Below are positions 1 through 11,870 of a stretch of DNA of 64,000 nucleotides, piece by piece. This DNA comes from Diaprepes abbreviatus. Its lineage: Eukaryota; Arthropoda; Insecta; Coleoptera; Curculionidae. Made by a program: the position numbers and the translations under genes. Location: assembly GCA_034092305.1 (NCBI GenBank), contig JASJET010000057.1, positions 10,715,501 through 10,779,500 of the forward strand, given 5' to 3'. The notes under the pieces were generated by a model that saw only the letters and a program-made list of their open reading frames with translations, did no database searches and was not told the origin of the DNA. The first letter of the stretch is position 1; each line of letters starts with the position of its first letter.

Positions 1-859
1 CCTACGTTAAATATTTAAATGTTTCACACACAGACTTTAAAACTAGATTTGAGGATGTTATGATTATGAAAATACCACAATTCATATGGCGTCATTGATA
101 AAACAAATGCCATCTAAAAAGAAGGACTGTAGTTTAAAAATGCATGTCAGCGATTTTGGCTTGAGAGAGACACACTGGTAACTTATCCTGTGTTATGAAT
201 GATGGTAAGGAAGTTTTTCATAGCTACTTCATACCTCGTGAAAAGGAGTTTTAGCTCGATTCGAAGTCACTGGCCGAGGAAATTTAAAAATAAATGTGTA
301 TAATTTGAAGCCAAATACTGAAAATGTGTTATCAAAAAAACATTCCATTAAACGCATTTTATAACTAGCGCCATTTTCTAATTATCGCTTAAGGCAGGTG
401 AGGAACAATGAGCTAAAAAAAATAGAAGCTGCAGCGATTTCTTTTGCGTATTTGTTTTATGTAAGATGTTCTACAGGATTTGATTTTGTGTCATAATTGA
501 TAAAGGTATAAATTGTAATTCAAACGTTTCAAATTGCATAACTCTGTGTCAAACCTTGCTCTGCTCATAAAACGCAGAATGCGGCGGTGCTCGTTGCGCG
601 TTATCGTGTCAGAGATATTATGATAAACAGGGTCTGTTGTTACATTGATATATTCATGCTATTCCCAGTACTCAGTTGGCAAAAAGAGGTTTAAGTTTGA
701 TAAAATTTTAAAAATTCAATATTAAGAAGACGGTGGGGTGAAGTGTCTACAAAAAATAGAAAAAATTGAATTAACGATTAACTATGAGGGTGAGCTTTAA
801 CGATTAAGCCAGTTTTAAAATAAATTAAAAGCTCGTTCAACGATGGTTCTACCAGTTTT
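1..859. other. No recognised feature
   Basis: AT-rich sequence without a convincing reading frame or repeat boundary. The minus-strand retrotransposon fragment at 860-1110 may extend into this stretch in a more decayed form, but I cannot follow it with confidence. Confidence 0.4.
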
Positions 860-1110
860 TTGGGACATTGAATGGTTCACTAGTTTGGAAGTGGCGTGGT
901 GTAATACTGTGATCAGATTGTTGTTGAAGTATTGAGCGTTGTCGTAGTATGCTGCTATGATTCTTTCAAGAAAGAATTAGAAATCCTCATATTTTAAGTC
1001 GCTGTGGATAATTGAATTTTGCACAAACTAAGTTGCATCGCCGATTAGTCTTGACGCTTTATTTTGAAGACTTCTAAACCTTTCTAACGTAAACTGGGTG
1101 AGGGTGATCT
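860..1110 (-). pseudogene. Jockey/R1-like non-LTR retrotransposon C-terminal fragment
   Basis: On the minus strand, stop-interrupted translation reads like the region after the reverse transcriptase domain of a Jockey/R1-type non-LTR element. Recognisable blocks in order are NKASRLIGDA, then SDLKYEDF, then ERIIAAYYDNAQYFNNN. The family usually has such a block (nucleus of 'NKALRLI', 'HRDLK') close to the C-terminus of ORF2. Several stops and a shift are present, so this is dead. No 3' tail or target duplication was identified. It could belong to another LINE clade; assignment rests on the pattern of residues only. Confidence 0.5.
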
Positions 1111-2435
1111 AGGTTGGGGGCACCAAAGAAATATAAGACATATTTTATCAGCCATTTTAAACGCTTTACTTCCTTATAAAGAAAACTTTAAAAATAACAC
1201 CGCATTCCCTCAAATCACTTATAAAAATCTTTGGGTATAATATGAATGTAATTAAATTAAAATTGGTATTAAAATGTTCTTGACTAAACGAAAACACTAG
1301 GTTTGTTTCGTTTGCCCTAGTTTGTAGATCATTCTTGGAAAAAGCACTATAATGTATGTAGAAAACCAATAAAAATATTTATTTTAAATAGAAAGTTTGA
1401 CGTCAAATATAAATTATTAATAAATCCAATATTTCCTACACAAGTGTATTTTTGAAGTAAACAAATAAAATTTTAAAAATTTAGGATAAAAATAAAGGAA
1501 TGTTTTGATATACACTCAATTTGTATGTATATAAAACATATCCAGACGAGAAATTATGTTTTTGCGTACAACGTATCGTTTGGTATGCGATTTGCGTTAA
1601 TCGGCCTAAAAATATTTAAATATTGGCCATGAGCCAAATTTTTATTAAAGAATTCTGAATGAATACAATATCGGTAGATAAATTTTATTTCTCAATGGAA
1701 AATGTATAAAAAAGGGATTAAATATAGTAAATATAAGGGTAGATTATTAACCAAAATAATAAAATATTTTAACGTAAAATAGGAGAGACCAGAACGAGAA
1801 TTTGCTGATCAGAAAATGATACAAAAATCTCAGAAAAGATACATTTTTAACAAATCAGTAACCTTTAAAAGTTAATTCAGATTAGTTCAGGAAAGACTTA
1901 AAGGAGAATCTGATGATCAGATCATAATACAAAAGTCTCAGAAAAGGTACCTTTTCAGAAAATCAATGGGATTTAAAGTTTGACACTGTTTTCCAAAAAA
2001 AAAAATTACTTTTAAAACATTTAATTCTTTACTTGATTTTCCTATCAAGCAAGTACTTTTTGTTATTGATAATAATAATAAAAATAATAATTGTTATTCC
2101 CACGAAGCACGAATTTTCCAAACCACAGTTTATTTGCTGCAGACCTTTGAAACCATCAGTAAAACATTGATAATTAAAGGAATGTTATCTTGCGGCTTTT
2201 TTATTATTATTTTTTTTTAATTGACGGAGTTTTATTAAACAATTTCATTCTGAAGCTTAAACACTACATTTCTCCTAGACAACAATATATAATAATAGTT
2301 TATAAAAAAACTGCCAGGATCTACATCGATAATATAAAATCATTATTCGAATTAATTTTTTTACGAAATTCGGAAGTAATAATCATTGAAAGTTATTTAT
2401 TTTCTCACCAAATCTAAAAATTAACTGCCAGATTC
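1111..2435. other. AT-rich stretch, nothing recognised
   Basis: Contains poly-A/T runs and two loosely similar blocks near 1800-1860 and 1905-1975 (both contain 'tgatcaga', 'aatctcagaaaag'-like text), suggesting an old ~110-bp tandem duplication. The short open frames here are rich in F, I, K, N and Y, as expected by chance in AT-rich DNA. Confidence 0.4.
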
Positions 2436-2816
2436 ACTGAGAAGATTTAAGATTTAAACCCGATCTTGTTGCAATGAAATTTAAATCTTATAGTCGGCCA
2501 GTTTTGTTTTGCTTATGATACTGTCATAATTGATATTACATATGTCAACAAATAAATACTTAATTAGGGATATTTAGGATAAGAACCTTGCGATAATGCC
2601 TTGAAATAAGTAAAGGAAATACTTTGTTCCCGAAGATAAATAAAGTTCTTCGTTTTTGTCGGTTCAGTAATAAAACAAATATATTTTTTTGCTTGTGTTT
2701 TTAGGGTTTAAAACTTGCTTGACTTAATGTTGCTCTTGTCAGTTTAAGCCCTTTGCTGTTAATTTAGGATGGTTTTAAATTTAAACTATGTTAGTGAATC
2801 CGGCTGTAAGATTCTG
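2436..2816. mobile_element. Palindromic MITE, TTCACTA family (copy 1)
   Basis: The left end (around 2436, GCCAGATTCACTGAGAAG...) is the inverted complement of the right end (around 2780-2816, ...ATGTTAGTGAATCCGGC), each followed inward by a TTTAAA-rich block. This gives terminal inverted repeats of about 35 bp around a ~380-bp element with no coding potential. Related sequence ending in (T)TAGTGAATCTGACTG occurs near 12650-12960 and 17760-17915, and the internal phrase 'tatttgttgacatatgtaa' is shared (inverted) with the second copy. Superfamily not determined. Confidence 0.6.
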
Positions 2817-3018
2817 TTAGCTCTTGTGCGGTCCTTAATTATTTAAGCTTTGTGCATAAAGAGCAGTATTCCTTTGTTTCTGGTGTTGTATAATCTCTGT
2901 ATTAAGTAGCAAGAAAAGATTTTTTTTCAATTGTTTTCGTTTTAATATATTTTTATGTTTAAATGTAAATTCGACATTGCCTAATAAAATAATGGGGGAA
3001 GAATGTAAATATCAGCTA

Positions 3019-3657
3019 TACAGGGTGCTTCCACATATAATAACATGGAAAATAATTTAATATGAATATAGGTCCGAAATTGGAAATAAAGGAGCTATGG
3101 CCGTTTGAAGGTTGCCCTCGAACAGGGGTTTTTCTTTAATATTTTATTTTTTAAATTTAATTCTTTAATATATATTATGAATCTTTATTATTTTTTCATT
3201 AAAAGCAGCTACTTGATGTTTTTAGCTTTAAATTTATAGTCGTCGTAAGCCTACTTTGATGTTTAGTTTAAATATAAATAAATCAGAGTTTATGCATTAA
3301 TTTAATTAAAGCTCTTTTTCTTTTGAACTATTAACGTAGTGATTATTTACAAAAATATATTTTTTATGTAAATAATTTTGCAGAATCATAATTTTTAGGT
3401 AGAATTTTAAAAAAGTGTCTTATAAAAAAATAGGGATAAATAAACCAGATCGCCACCTCTCGGAACTCCCCTGATCAAATATAGCATTTATTGATGTTAC
3501 TTCTAATACTAGAAAACACATCGGTGCTTCAAGCAGTTCCAAGGATATTAAATAGAAATTCGTCATTGAGTGCCTTTTTTAAACGGCCATAGCTCTTTAT
3601 GACGCATTTGGGGACTTATGTTTAAATTATAAAAAGGAATTTTCGGACACTTTGTAT
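3019..3657. mobile_element. Non-autonomous TACAGGGTG-type element (copy 1)
   Basis: It starts with TACAGGGTGCTTCC and ends near ACACTTTGTATA. Subterminal inverted repeats are clear: a block around 3090-3108 (GGAGCTATGGCCGTTT) is repeated inverted around 3580-3600 (AAACGGCCATAGCTC). The internal sequence has no open frame. The element at 19880-20515 is a diverged second copy with the same order of blocks (for example 'ttaaatttatagtcgtc' then 'tgtttagtttaaa'). Ends and length suggest a Tc1/mariner-related (IS630) non-autonomous derivative, but no transposase is present. Confidence 0.6.
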
Positions 3658-4609
3658 AATGTTCTACTGAAACAATCAAAAGTATAGGAGGTTAAGGTTA
3701 GAATTACAATTTTAAGTAAATTTTGATAAAAATTGAATATCAATGAGTGATTTATAATTCAAACACGCTTGATCGTTGTTTCAACCCTTAAAATAAAACA
3801 ACACGCGTCGTGGAGACGCTCAGGCTGCGAAGAATATATATGCTCCCTCCACATTCTCTTTATTACCTATTTTAAACTATTTTACTTTGTCTCAAACATA
3901 TTGTGGAGAATATTACGCAGTGAAAATATAAACAGAAATAAGGAATAAAACTTTATTTAATTAACTCAAGTTATAGTAATATTGCCTAAATAGTCTAAGG
4001 GAATTTCAAATACCTCTCTATCTCCTTGAAGAGGATTGTTTTAGTTTAAATTTAATATTTTATGATTTGACTTTTTTTAAAACTAAAGAATCAAGCCTAT
4101 TATATAATTTAGATATCATGTAAAAAGCGACTGTTGGTAAAACACTATTCTCTGCTCAGGGATTTCTAATAAATCACAAATAATAAGCTTTCGACGAAAA
4201 TAAGATTAACTTTCCGAAAATAGTAAATGACGAACGAAAGTGAGTAAGTTGACCTCCCACTGATTATCTATAGGGAGTTAATATATAATTTTTGGTTTAA
4301 AAGATGCATTATTGGTATAGGTAAATCTGTTTCTGATTCCCTGAACCGTATCTAAGCTAGGTCCACATACTATATTACCATAGTTAAGGATATAAAATAC
4401 AAAATTCTTGTTATATGGGTAATATGTTCTAAAAATTTAAATTTGATATCAAAGACCAAATTTATGTTCAATTATTCAATAATTTCAAAATTACTTTGTT
4501 TTTTTTTTTAAGAATTTCAACAGTTTTTGAATTACAGAATAATATCCAGTTAGTATACCCTGAGCAATTTGAATTTAGTTTGTTGAAATGTCTCTCAAAT
4601 CATCAGAAT
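3658..4609. other. AT-rich spacer, nothing recognised
   Basis: No open frame, tandem repeat or inverted repeat stood out. A poly-T run at about 4499-4510 is the only notable local feature. Confidence 0.4.
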
Positions 4610-6440
4610 ATCTAGTTCATGGCCTTCCCAAATTTCTGTAGGCTTCACATGTGGGTTGTCATGTATACGACACTTTGTTTATCTATTATCATCCATACTT
4701 GCTACGTAGCAAGCTTAGTGCCATTTTTCTTCTTTATCTAATTACACTTCCTTTGAAGGTTGGCTATCTAAGTGACTAATATTGCTTTAGATGATGTAGC
4801 TCTGAAGACGACAGCCGATGTATGACTAAATCATCTTCGTAAATCTTTCAGGCATAAATTTTGGCCTCTTCTGACTAGTCGTTTCCCCTGAATCTTCCTT
4901 TCGATTACCAGTTTCAGTAATATATATCTATCACTCCTCATAACATGTCAAAGGTAAAAGAAGGCTTTCTTTTTAAGAACTTCGTTGTTCGTTACTCTGA
5001 GTTCATGGTATTTTTAGTATTCGGCGATAGAGGTACATTTCGATAGCTTCTTTTCGCTTTTTTATTTACGGGATTAAGGTACAGCTTTCCCAATGGTAGA
5101 ATAGCATCAAATCAGACGTATCTTAAGTTGTAAGCTAAGGTTAGTTGAGGTTCAATTAAAGCAGCTTTTATGTAAAGTAATGTGTCTCTGTGTGTTTTTA
5201 ATAAGACTACCAGTTTCATCTTTGAGATGTTTATTTGTAGATAAAATTGTTCGCAGTGATATGGAATGCAGTTTTACATGTTTTGTAGCTCTGGCAAATT
5301 GTTGGATAGTAGTCCTGTGTCGTTCACATATCTGATGTTATTTATGAGGGTTCCGTCAATTTTTACTCATTTTTTCTTCGTCGTGTTGGCCTCTAAATAT
5401 TGCTTCATTGAATAACAGGGATATTATGCAACCTTGACGAACGCTCTTTTCTATTTTGATACCTCCAGATGTGTTTTGGATGATGTTAATTGCAGCTGTT
5501 TGATTCTAATAGTTCGCTAGTTATACCTAATCTTAGATTTTGATGTTTCACATTATCAAAAGCTTTACGGAAATCTATAAAACATACATACATATCGACG
5601 TCTATATATCTACATCGTTCGGTGAGGATATTCAAAGAGAATAGGATACCACTTGTACCTACGCTGTTTCTAAAACCAGGCTGGGTATCTTCTCCATCGA
5701 AGTCACATTTTTTTATGTTTTTTTGTGTGAGTGATTCTCAGAAATATTTTTTGTACGTGGAACAGCAGACTAATTAAACGATAATCGTCACAGGACGACG
5801 AATTAACTTTCTTGGTCAAAGTTATGAAAGTTGACTATAACCAATCAGATGATATCTGGCCTGATCTATATATGGCATTGAAAAGTGACGTTAAGAGGTT
5901 GAGAGCAATGCTATCAAGTTCAGCGATGACCTTTAATACTTCAGCATATATTCTATGATGGCCAACATTCTTTTGTAGGTTTATGGCGTGAACAACTTCA
6001 ATTTTTCCTATTTCTGCATCTTCTTCCTCGATATCATTTATATTTGGTGCTAACTCAGCTCCTCCTTGAATTCCTTGATTTTTTCGATGCCTATCGGACA
6101 TTTTCTTGATTTTCTTGTGTAGGTTAAATGCGTCGTATTTCTCCTAACTTTGTTCAACATTTTCACACTTTTCTGTTCCATAGTTCTTTTACCTTCCTGC
6201 ATTTCTTTTGTTTTATTTTACTCTATTTTTTATATTTTGCTTCGCTTCTCTTGAATTTTCTTCGGTTGTCCATCACCCCTAAGATGTCCAAAGTAATCCA
6301 TTGCTGTTTTGCACTGTTATTTTCTGCTTTCAGTGTGATCTTTTGGAGGTTGATTATTTCCCTTTTAATTCCATGCCAAGTGGCTTTCATGTTAGTTCCA
6401 TTGTAGATATGTTATCCTATATATTACACCGCATTTGTGA
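4610..6440 (-). pseudogene. Non-LTR retrotransposon ORF2 (reverse transcriptase to C-terminus), decayed
   Basis: Minus-strand translation, read across several frames, follows a non-LTR endonuclease/reverse-transcriptase polyprotein. Blocks in order are: a pre-RT helix block with DILGVMDNRRK (about 6310-6270); an 88-codon open segment at 6101-5835 ending RSGQISSDWL; DDYRLISLL (about 5795); CFIDFRKAFDNVKH (about 5600-5550), an RT core motif; then LINNIRYVNDTGLL (about 5360-5320), where the catalytic YADD has become YVND. The C-terminal part HVMRSDRYILL and KIQGKRLVRRGQN (about 4960-4880) matches the same clade as the better preserved copy at 63330-64000. Multiple stops and shifts make it inactive. 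The upstream endonuclease domain is missing (5' truncation). Clade not named with certainty. Confidence 0.75.
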
Positions 6441-6499
6441 ACTTTATTCTTTGTCTTATAATGGTGTTAGGGATTCTATCTGGAAGGATCAAGTCTAAC

Positions 6500-7860
6500 T
6501 TAGAACATCACATTTCTATTTGTATCATTGTAATTCTATTTAAAAACTTTTTGTTAGAGTTGACGTCTCAGATAACAAGCATTGGTCGAATATCTTTTTC
6601 TTAAGATAAATCGTGATGTTACTGCTACATGTATACTTCAGTGTACCGAACGCTACGCATCATAAGCCCAACCTTTTACAAAGTTCGTAAGTATGATTGT
6701 CCTTTCCTAGTCTAATTTCATGTTCCAAGTAGTTATACGTTTTAACAGTAGAAATCTGAGGTAGAGTGGCTTAGGGCCAGTGTGGTCATAAATTTAAGTT
6801 AAGCTCAACTTAACTGTATTCTATTTATAAGGAGCTCAACATTTTGTTTGTGTTCTTTACACTATCGGCTACTACTAGAACAATGTCGTCAGTGGTTATG
6901 TTATTCACTATCAATATTTACACCCTATTTCTCCAGCCTAATTAATTAAAGGCACATTCTAGAAAAATCATAAAGAGTTTTGGGAATATTGTGTTTCGTG
7001 CTGTATTTCATTTTGAATCTTAAATTTGTTGATGTTTTTATGAAGCAAATGTTACAACATTGTCATATATTTTTAACAGTGCGATGTACCTAGAGCCTCT
7101 TTTGCAGTATTCCAGAGATTCAATAAGTTTATGTTGATTAACCAGCACCAGTACTAGAGGATTGTTATACTTTATGTTCTTTTGAATGAACAGTTCTACA
7201 GCTAACAGATGATTTTGGTTTCAAAACCTGTCTGCTCACGTAGTTTTTTCATTTCAAACATTGGGGTAAGACATTAGATTAACAAATATCCTTGTTAAAA
7301 ATTTGAAAGTGCAACATAGAAGATTAATTGATCTGTAGTTTGTAAGGTTGGTATTATCTTCGTATTTAAGCAGTAGCATTTTGTAGCATTTTTCTATGAC
7401 GAAAGGCAGGACACTTTCTATGAGACATGTATTAAATCGAGATCGAGGATTATTAATGACAGGCTTACCTTCCTTTTTTATTACCATTTTGACAATATTA
7501 TCCTCTCCTGGAGCCTTATTTTTTTCACATTTGACAGAAGTGTAGTTAGTAAATATCTGGTAAGTTCTGGAATTTTCTCCCATCCTTTGAATCCTGGGAT
7601 CTTTCTATTTAATTAGAATTGCATTTATACAATTGTTCATAAATTTTTTCCCTGATTTCCAGAAGTTGTTCTTTGTTTATAGGTTCGCCAACATTATCAA
7701 TTTTTTAATGATAATTTCTTGTTATATTTTGTACTCTCTTTATAAAGACTTTCATATTCTTCGGTGTTTTTATTAGTTATTTCTCCATGATATTTAGTTG
7801 TATCGCTGTTGTTTCCCTTGGTTTTTTGAAGTACTAATTTATTATTTAGATCTTATATAA
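6500..7860 (-). pseudogene. RTE-like non-LTR retrotransposon reverse transcriptase, decayed
   Basis: A second minus-strand retrotransposon lies immediately 5' of the previous one. The longest clear piece is 7254-7583 with KAPGEDNIVKM, MLLLKYEDNTNLTNYRSINLL and FLTRIFVN, which are RT motifs in the RTE style (usual form 'NYRPISLL...ITNRL'). Upstream, INKEQLLEIREK (about 7680) fits the linker before RT. Downstream, NNITTDDIVLVVADS (about 6905-6860) is the catalytic block, with YADD changed to TTDD. It is followed by YLEHEIRLGKDNHTYELC and IFDQCLL (about 6730-6580). Stops and frame changes interrupt it, and no endonuclease is seen. It is distinct from the element at 4610-6440 in sequence and block spacing. 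Confidence 0.75.
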
Positions 7861-8771
7861 ATCATATATTGTTAAGTTCTCTATTCCTTCTATTATTTTC
7901 GTTCATTATCTATACTTATTCTTAATTTACTTTTATTGAGACATAATTATACCATGAATATAACTTTTACTTAGTAAATCTAAATTACATTCCAATATTT
8001 AACGATAGCAAAAACAAAAGTTATTTTTAATTTATTTTTAATTTCTTTTCAATAGGCACAAGTTTATCTTGATGATTTCAGTGAACACAGTAATCAATTT
8101 CTTCAAAGCACTTATTAAACAATCTGTTTATTGATTATTATTATCATATAAAATATTTTAATGAACCTGGTAGATAAAGATAGATACAGGGCAAAGAACT
8201 GAATAAAACATAAGTAAAAGCAGTAAAGGAATGTAAATAAGCATACCGATAAAATGTCAACCCCTTTATTATAATCTTATTAAATTTCCAGCAGATCTCG
8301 ACAATGGCGACACTTAGTCTACGCTTCGTTTTGATCTTCTTATCAAGATTGTTCTGTAGTCAGGGACCGAATGTATATTGAAATTATTTTTTTACCAATT
8401 TTCACCTATTACTTTTTCTAGGAATGGAATGTTATGTTCTAATTATGAATTATTTATTCATTATTGAATCTCTTATATATGGTCTATAAATTTGCTGAAT
8501 TTAGAATAATCATTGTAATTTTCCCGATTTTCTGAATTTTTTACTAGATTTTAAAATTTTTACTTTCAGTAAACTTTTAGATACATTTTTTGTACGTGAA
8601 TGCGATACAGTATATTTAAATTCAACCGTTTGAAACCAAAAATTGCGATTTGTATGTTCTCATTGGTTGGACCATTCAATAAGTTAATCCAGAATTCTTT
8701 AATATGTATTGAATTTGAAGTTGTTGATATAATTAGTGTAAAAAATTAGAATCATATCTCAAAAACTATTT
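7861..8771. other. AT-rich spacer, nothing firm
   Basis: One short frame at 8305-8382 starts in a good initiation context after a TTTCCAG acceptor-like site and has a hydrophobic start, but it is 25 codons long and does not splice in phase to the exon at 9623 (see rejected items). Confidence 0.35.
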
Positions 8772-9292
8772 ACGGTCGGTTAACACTTCCAAAAATTATC
8801 AACTAACACTAAGAATTTCCACTATCAACTTTCGCTTGAAAGTTAAATGATATACTTTACTTTCATCTGTTCATAGTTCCAACTAAAAATTAACAGCTAT
8901 CAATAATCAGCTAAAAAGTTGGTCAACTTTCAACGTGTTAAATATCGACATAATTCGTGTCCGCTTTCAGATATTATTGGCTGTCGGAAACTTTTACATA
9001 AAAATATAAAAAATAACATTTAAAACAAATCCAACTTAGTAAAAATTAGTCACAAAATAGTCGAAACACGTTAGAATAAAAGTAAATAAACAACCACTAT
9101 TAAAGAGCCAAAAATTTACATTTCACTTTTAGGTTGGACTATTTATGGGAATTTTGATTGGCCATCCTTAATTTTTACTAATTGTTAAATTTTGAAGTAC
9201 GGACCACACATTTCTATTAAATAGTGGAACTGTTAGTCTAGTGGAAATTCTTTACGGTAGTTGATAATTTTTAGAAGTATGAACGAACCATT
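8772..9292. mobile_element. Palindromic MITE, possibly PIF/Harbinger type
   Basis: The left end reads CGGTCGGTTAACACTTCC then AAAAATTATCAAC, then ACTAAGAATTTCCACT. The right end is its inverted complement (AGTGGAAATTCTTTACGGTAG, GTTGATAATTTTTAGAAGT, ATGAACGAACC). The terminal inverted repeats are about 50 bp, with a few mismatches. The trinucleotide TTA flanks both ends, which would fit the 3-bp TWA target duplication of PIF/Harbinger elements, but a 3-bp match is weak evidence. The ~420-bp interior has no coding capacity. Confidence 0.55.
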
Positions 9293-9417
9293 AATTTACT
9301 AACATCGTGTTTTTATACTGAATTCAAGCAATAAGGAAGATATTTGCAGAAAAACATAGAATCAATAACTGAACTGAAACTATTATTTTTAATTTTCGAA
9401 TACTACCTCCTGTATAT

Positions 9418-9629
9418 TACGTACATCGCTATATAATTTAGAGAAAAAATTAATCGTTCTAGTTTTATTAATCCTGTATATTCTCTTCATATATTCTAAT
9501 ATATTTTTTTATTACAGCATCATACGTACATCGCTATATAATTTAGAGAAAAAATTAATCGTTCTAGTTTTATTAATCCTGTATATTCTCTTCATATATT
9601 CTAATATATTTTTTTATTACAGCATCATA
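9418..9629. repeat. Perfect 105-bp tandem duplication across a 3' splice site
   Basis: 9418-9522 is repeated without a difference at 9523-9627 (match continues to 9629). The unit contains a polypyrimidine tract and the acceptor TTTTTTTATTACAG followed by the first bases of the exon (CATCATA). It therefore duplicates the end of the intron, the splice acceptor and the exon start. The absence of any mismatch points to a recent event, or to an assembly artefact in which two alleles were joined. Confidence 0.9.
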
Positions 9630-9764
9630 ATTGACGATTTTGATTCCTGTAAGGAAACGAATAGTAAAGAACAAAGACCTACGCAAAGTAACTCGACTTC
9701 CACAGGAACTACACCCAGAGTTTATACGAGATCTTATTCTGATGCGTCCATTAAAAAAATATTG
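9623..9764 (+). CDS. Internal coding exon of an unrecognised host gene
   Basis: A 142-bp exon bounded by a strong acceptor (polypyrimidine tract, TTACAG at 9617-9622) and a consensus donor (GTAAGT at 9765-9770). Only one phase is open: the first base completes a codon from the exon before, then 47 codons follow without a stop. The other two phases meet TGA or TAA within four codons. The peptide starts IIIDDFDSCKETNSKEQRP, is rich in S and T in the middle (STSTGTTPR) and ends DASIKKIL. It joins in phase 0 to the exon at 30781. It looks like a disordered linker leading into a helix. I recognise no domain. Using the duplicated upstream acceptor at 9516-9517 would add 35 codons in the same frame without a stop (exon 9518-9764). 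The upstream exon or exons were not found. Confidence 0.7.
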
Positions 9765-10089
9765 GTAAGTTCTAAAAAAAAGTTGATAAAACATTGTAGT
9801 TATTAATAAAATATTATAAAATATAGCAATTAATAACCCTTGAAGCACAAATAAATTAAAATAATAATAGTGTGTCAAATGTAGGTTTTGTAAAAATGTT
9901 TATACTTTTTTACTTACATTAAGCTGTGTTTACTCAAAGCTTAAACTACAAGATGTTCCAATTATATTAACATAATTTAGTTATTGCAATTTCTACCTCT
10001 TTCAAAAATACGGCATATCTTAAAATTATATTTTTAAGTAAATTGTATATGCTTTGAAGTAGCTAATTGCGTTTTCAAATTTTTCCTTC

Positions 10090-11870
10090 ACTTAACTGGG
10101 ATTAATATGTTTACAGGAAAAAGTAATCAAAATAAAAGTATGATTTTCTTCAGTGATAATATCATTAACCTTTTTGATAATCGTGGTTCATTTTAACAAA
10201 TTCATGACAAGAAGAGGCCCTATTGTGCATCATAAGATCTTAAAGGAAAATTTACCTAAATCTGAAATTTCAAAATATCTGTCAGAAAGAACATTGACAA
10301 ACAATAAAAATTGACATCAAGAATAGTAATAAACGTCATGATAACTGGCCATCTTCATTGAATAACTCCAATCAACTTAACAGTTTCATTGTTACCTCTA
10401 GTAATTTCAATGACACCCCTGATAATGACCAAATACAATATACATCTTCTTTCTTTGGGTGGGGGGCGATCACAAGGGTACAGTATGAAAAGCAAAAGCG
10501 AGTTATCGACTGGGGTATTACCTACATTCACGTTTCTAATGTAACAACAGATCGCACAGGATGGCAAGCGAAATCGAGCTGTCGACTGGGGGTTGTATCT
10601 ATATTTCTGAATTCGGAGCTCTTGAGGAGGGGGGCATTCGCACAGTATAGAAAGAGAAAGTGAGCCGTCAATGGGGTAGGGTACGTCTATTTTTCTGATC
10701 GCCCCCCCGTCCACCTCCTTCGATTCGCGCCTACAATAGAAACGGTTACTGATAAGTTTTCTTTTAGCCCGGTTGATGACTTTACGATTATACAGATCAT
10801 TCAGAGAATTAAGTCTTAAGCCATAGGATATAACTATATAAATATATCGCTCATATTGCTATGCTACTCCTTTCTGAAACGCTATAAAGTACATATTATA
10901 AATTTCATAACAAAATCATACTTTCTCTATTATTGGAAAAGGACAAAAGTACTTCTTCAAACTGAACCACCTCAGATTATTATCAATATTACTCATTTTT
11001 TCTGAAATATTAGAAATATTGTTGAAATTACAAGTTCGACATTTTCTAACTAAAAATAAAGTAATATCGGAAAACAAATAACATTTTTCAAGCATTTGAT
11101 GAAGGAAAAGTAACCCTTTTGATTCCGCTTGACTACAGCAAAGGATTAGACATGTTAAATTGTAAGAGTTTGATGTCTAATCTCCACTATATTGGGTTTT
11201 CTGAGGCTGCAATATCTCTTATTCAGTTTTTTTCTATCAGATAGACATGAGTATGTAGAATTGAAGATGGATATCTCTATTTCCCCATAAATCACTGAAA
11301 ATGTTCCTCAGAGTAGCATTTTGGAGCCGGTATTATATTCAATCTATACTTTGAACTTAATAAATGAAATTAAACATTGAATCTATCTTTTGTATGCAGA
11401 TGACACATTGCTGTATTTTTGTTTTAATCTATCCAAGACTGATTCAGCACCTCATTACATCTACAGAGATCTAGCTGCATTGTTCAATATATCCTTAAAA
11501 CCTGAGTAAATCAGTAGCTCTTGTATTTTGTAAGGCGTTTTAAGGAAAATTTATGCTGAATTTCCTTAGTATTGAAATTGCAGGATCGAATTTTTCTGGA
11601 ATCTTAGGACTATCGATACGAGGGTTAAGTTTAGAGAGTATGTTACTTCGAAATTAACTATTGCTTATAGGTTTTTACAAAGTATTTTCTCTTTACGTCA
11701 TTTTTTCCATGCTCTGTAATTTTCTTATTCCCTCTCTACTAAAATTTCTCAACAGAGATAATTCTTTCATGGAATTCCAGTAGATGGCGTAGCTTGTCTA
11801 GAACATTTTATTAAGTTTAATATAAGTTGCGTAAATTAGTCATTCTTCTTATGGTGAAGGTATACGTGTC
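10090..11870 (+). pseudogene. Jockey/CR1-like LINE ORF2, decayed, interrupted by a MITE
   Basis: Plus-strand translation follows a non-LTR ORF2 across shifts. FFSDNIINLFDNRGSF (about 10145-10195) resembles the linker after the endonuclease, and a KSKAIGYDN-like block lies near 10800-10830. The RT core follows: LLIPLDYSKGLDMLNC (about 11118-11160), NLHYIGFSEAAISLIQ (about 11180-11230), then VPQ-S-ILEPVLYSIYTLNLINE (about 11305-11365) and LLYADDTLLYF with an intact YADD at about 11388-11415. After it come an FNISLKPE-like block and AYRFLQSIFSLRHFF (about 11665-11710). Stops and indels kill it. The hAT-like MITE at 10440-10733 sits inside it and must be younger. The 5' end is truncated and the 3' end is unclear. 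Confidence 0.75.
10440..10733. mobile_element. Short hAT-like element with G-rich subterminal repeats (MITE)
   Basis: Both ends carry runs of G or C followed by a repeated module that includes 'acagtatg..aagc..aagcgag(t)tgtcgactgggg' and 'ctgaattcggagctcttgagg'. The right end inverted reads TAGGCGCGAATCGAAGG, like a diverged version of the hAT-like terminus CAGGGGCGGATTCAGCC at 16682-16698. The same modules form the subterminal array at 16258-16680. It is inserted within the LINE at 10090-11870. The open frames across it are products of the repeat and not genes. Confidence 0.55.

Noticed and set aside
8305..8382. Short frame with a hydrophobic N-terminus in a good start context after an acceptor-like site
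   Set aside because: Only 25 codons. The nearest donor-like GTATAT is weak, and its phase would run into a stop in the exon at 9623.
10355..10714. Overlapping open frames on both strands
   Set aside because: They cross the G-rich modules of the hAT-like MITE and the border with the LINE, so they are not genes.
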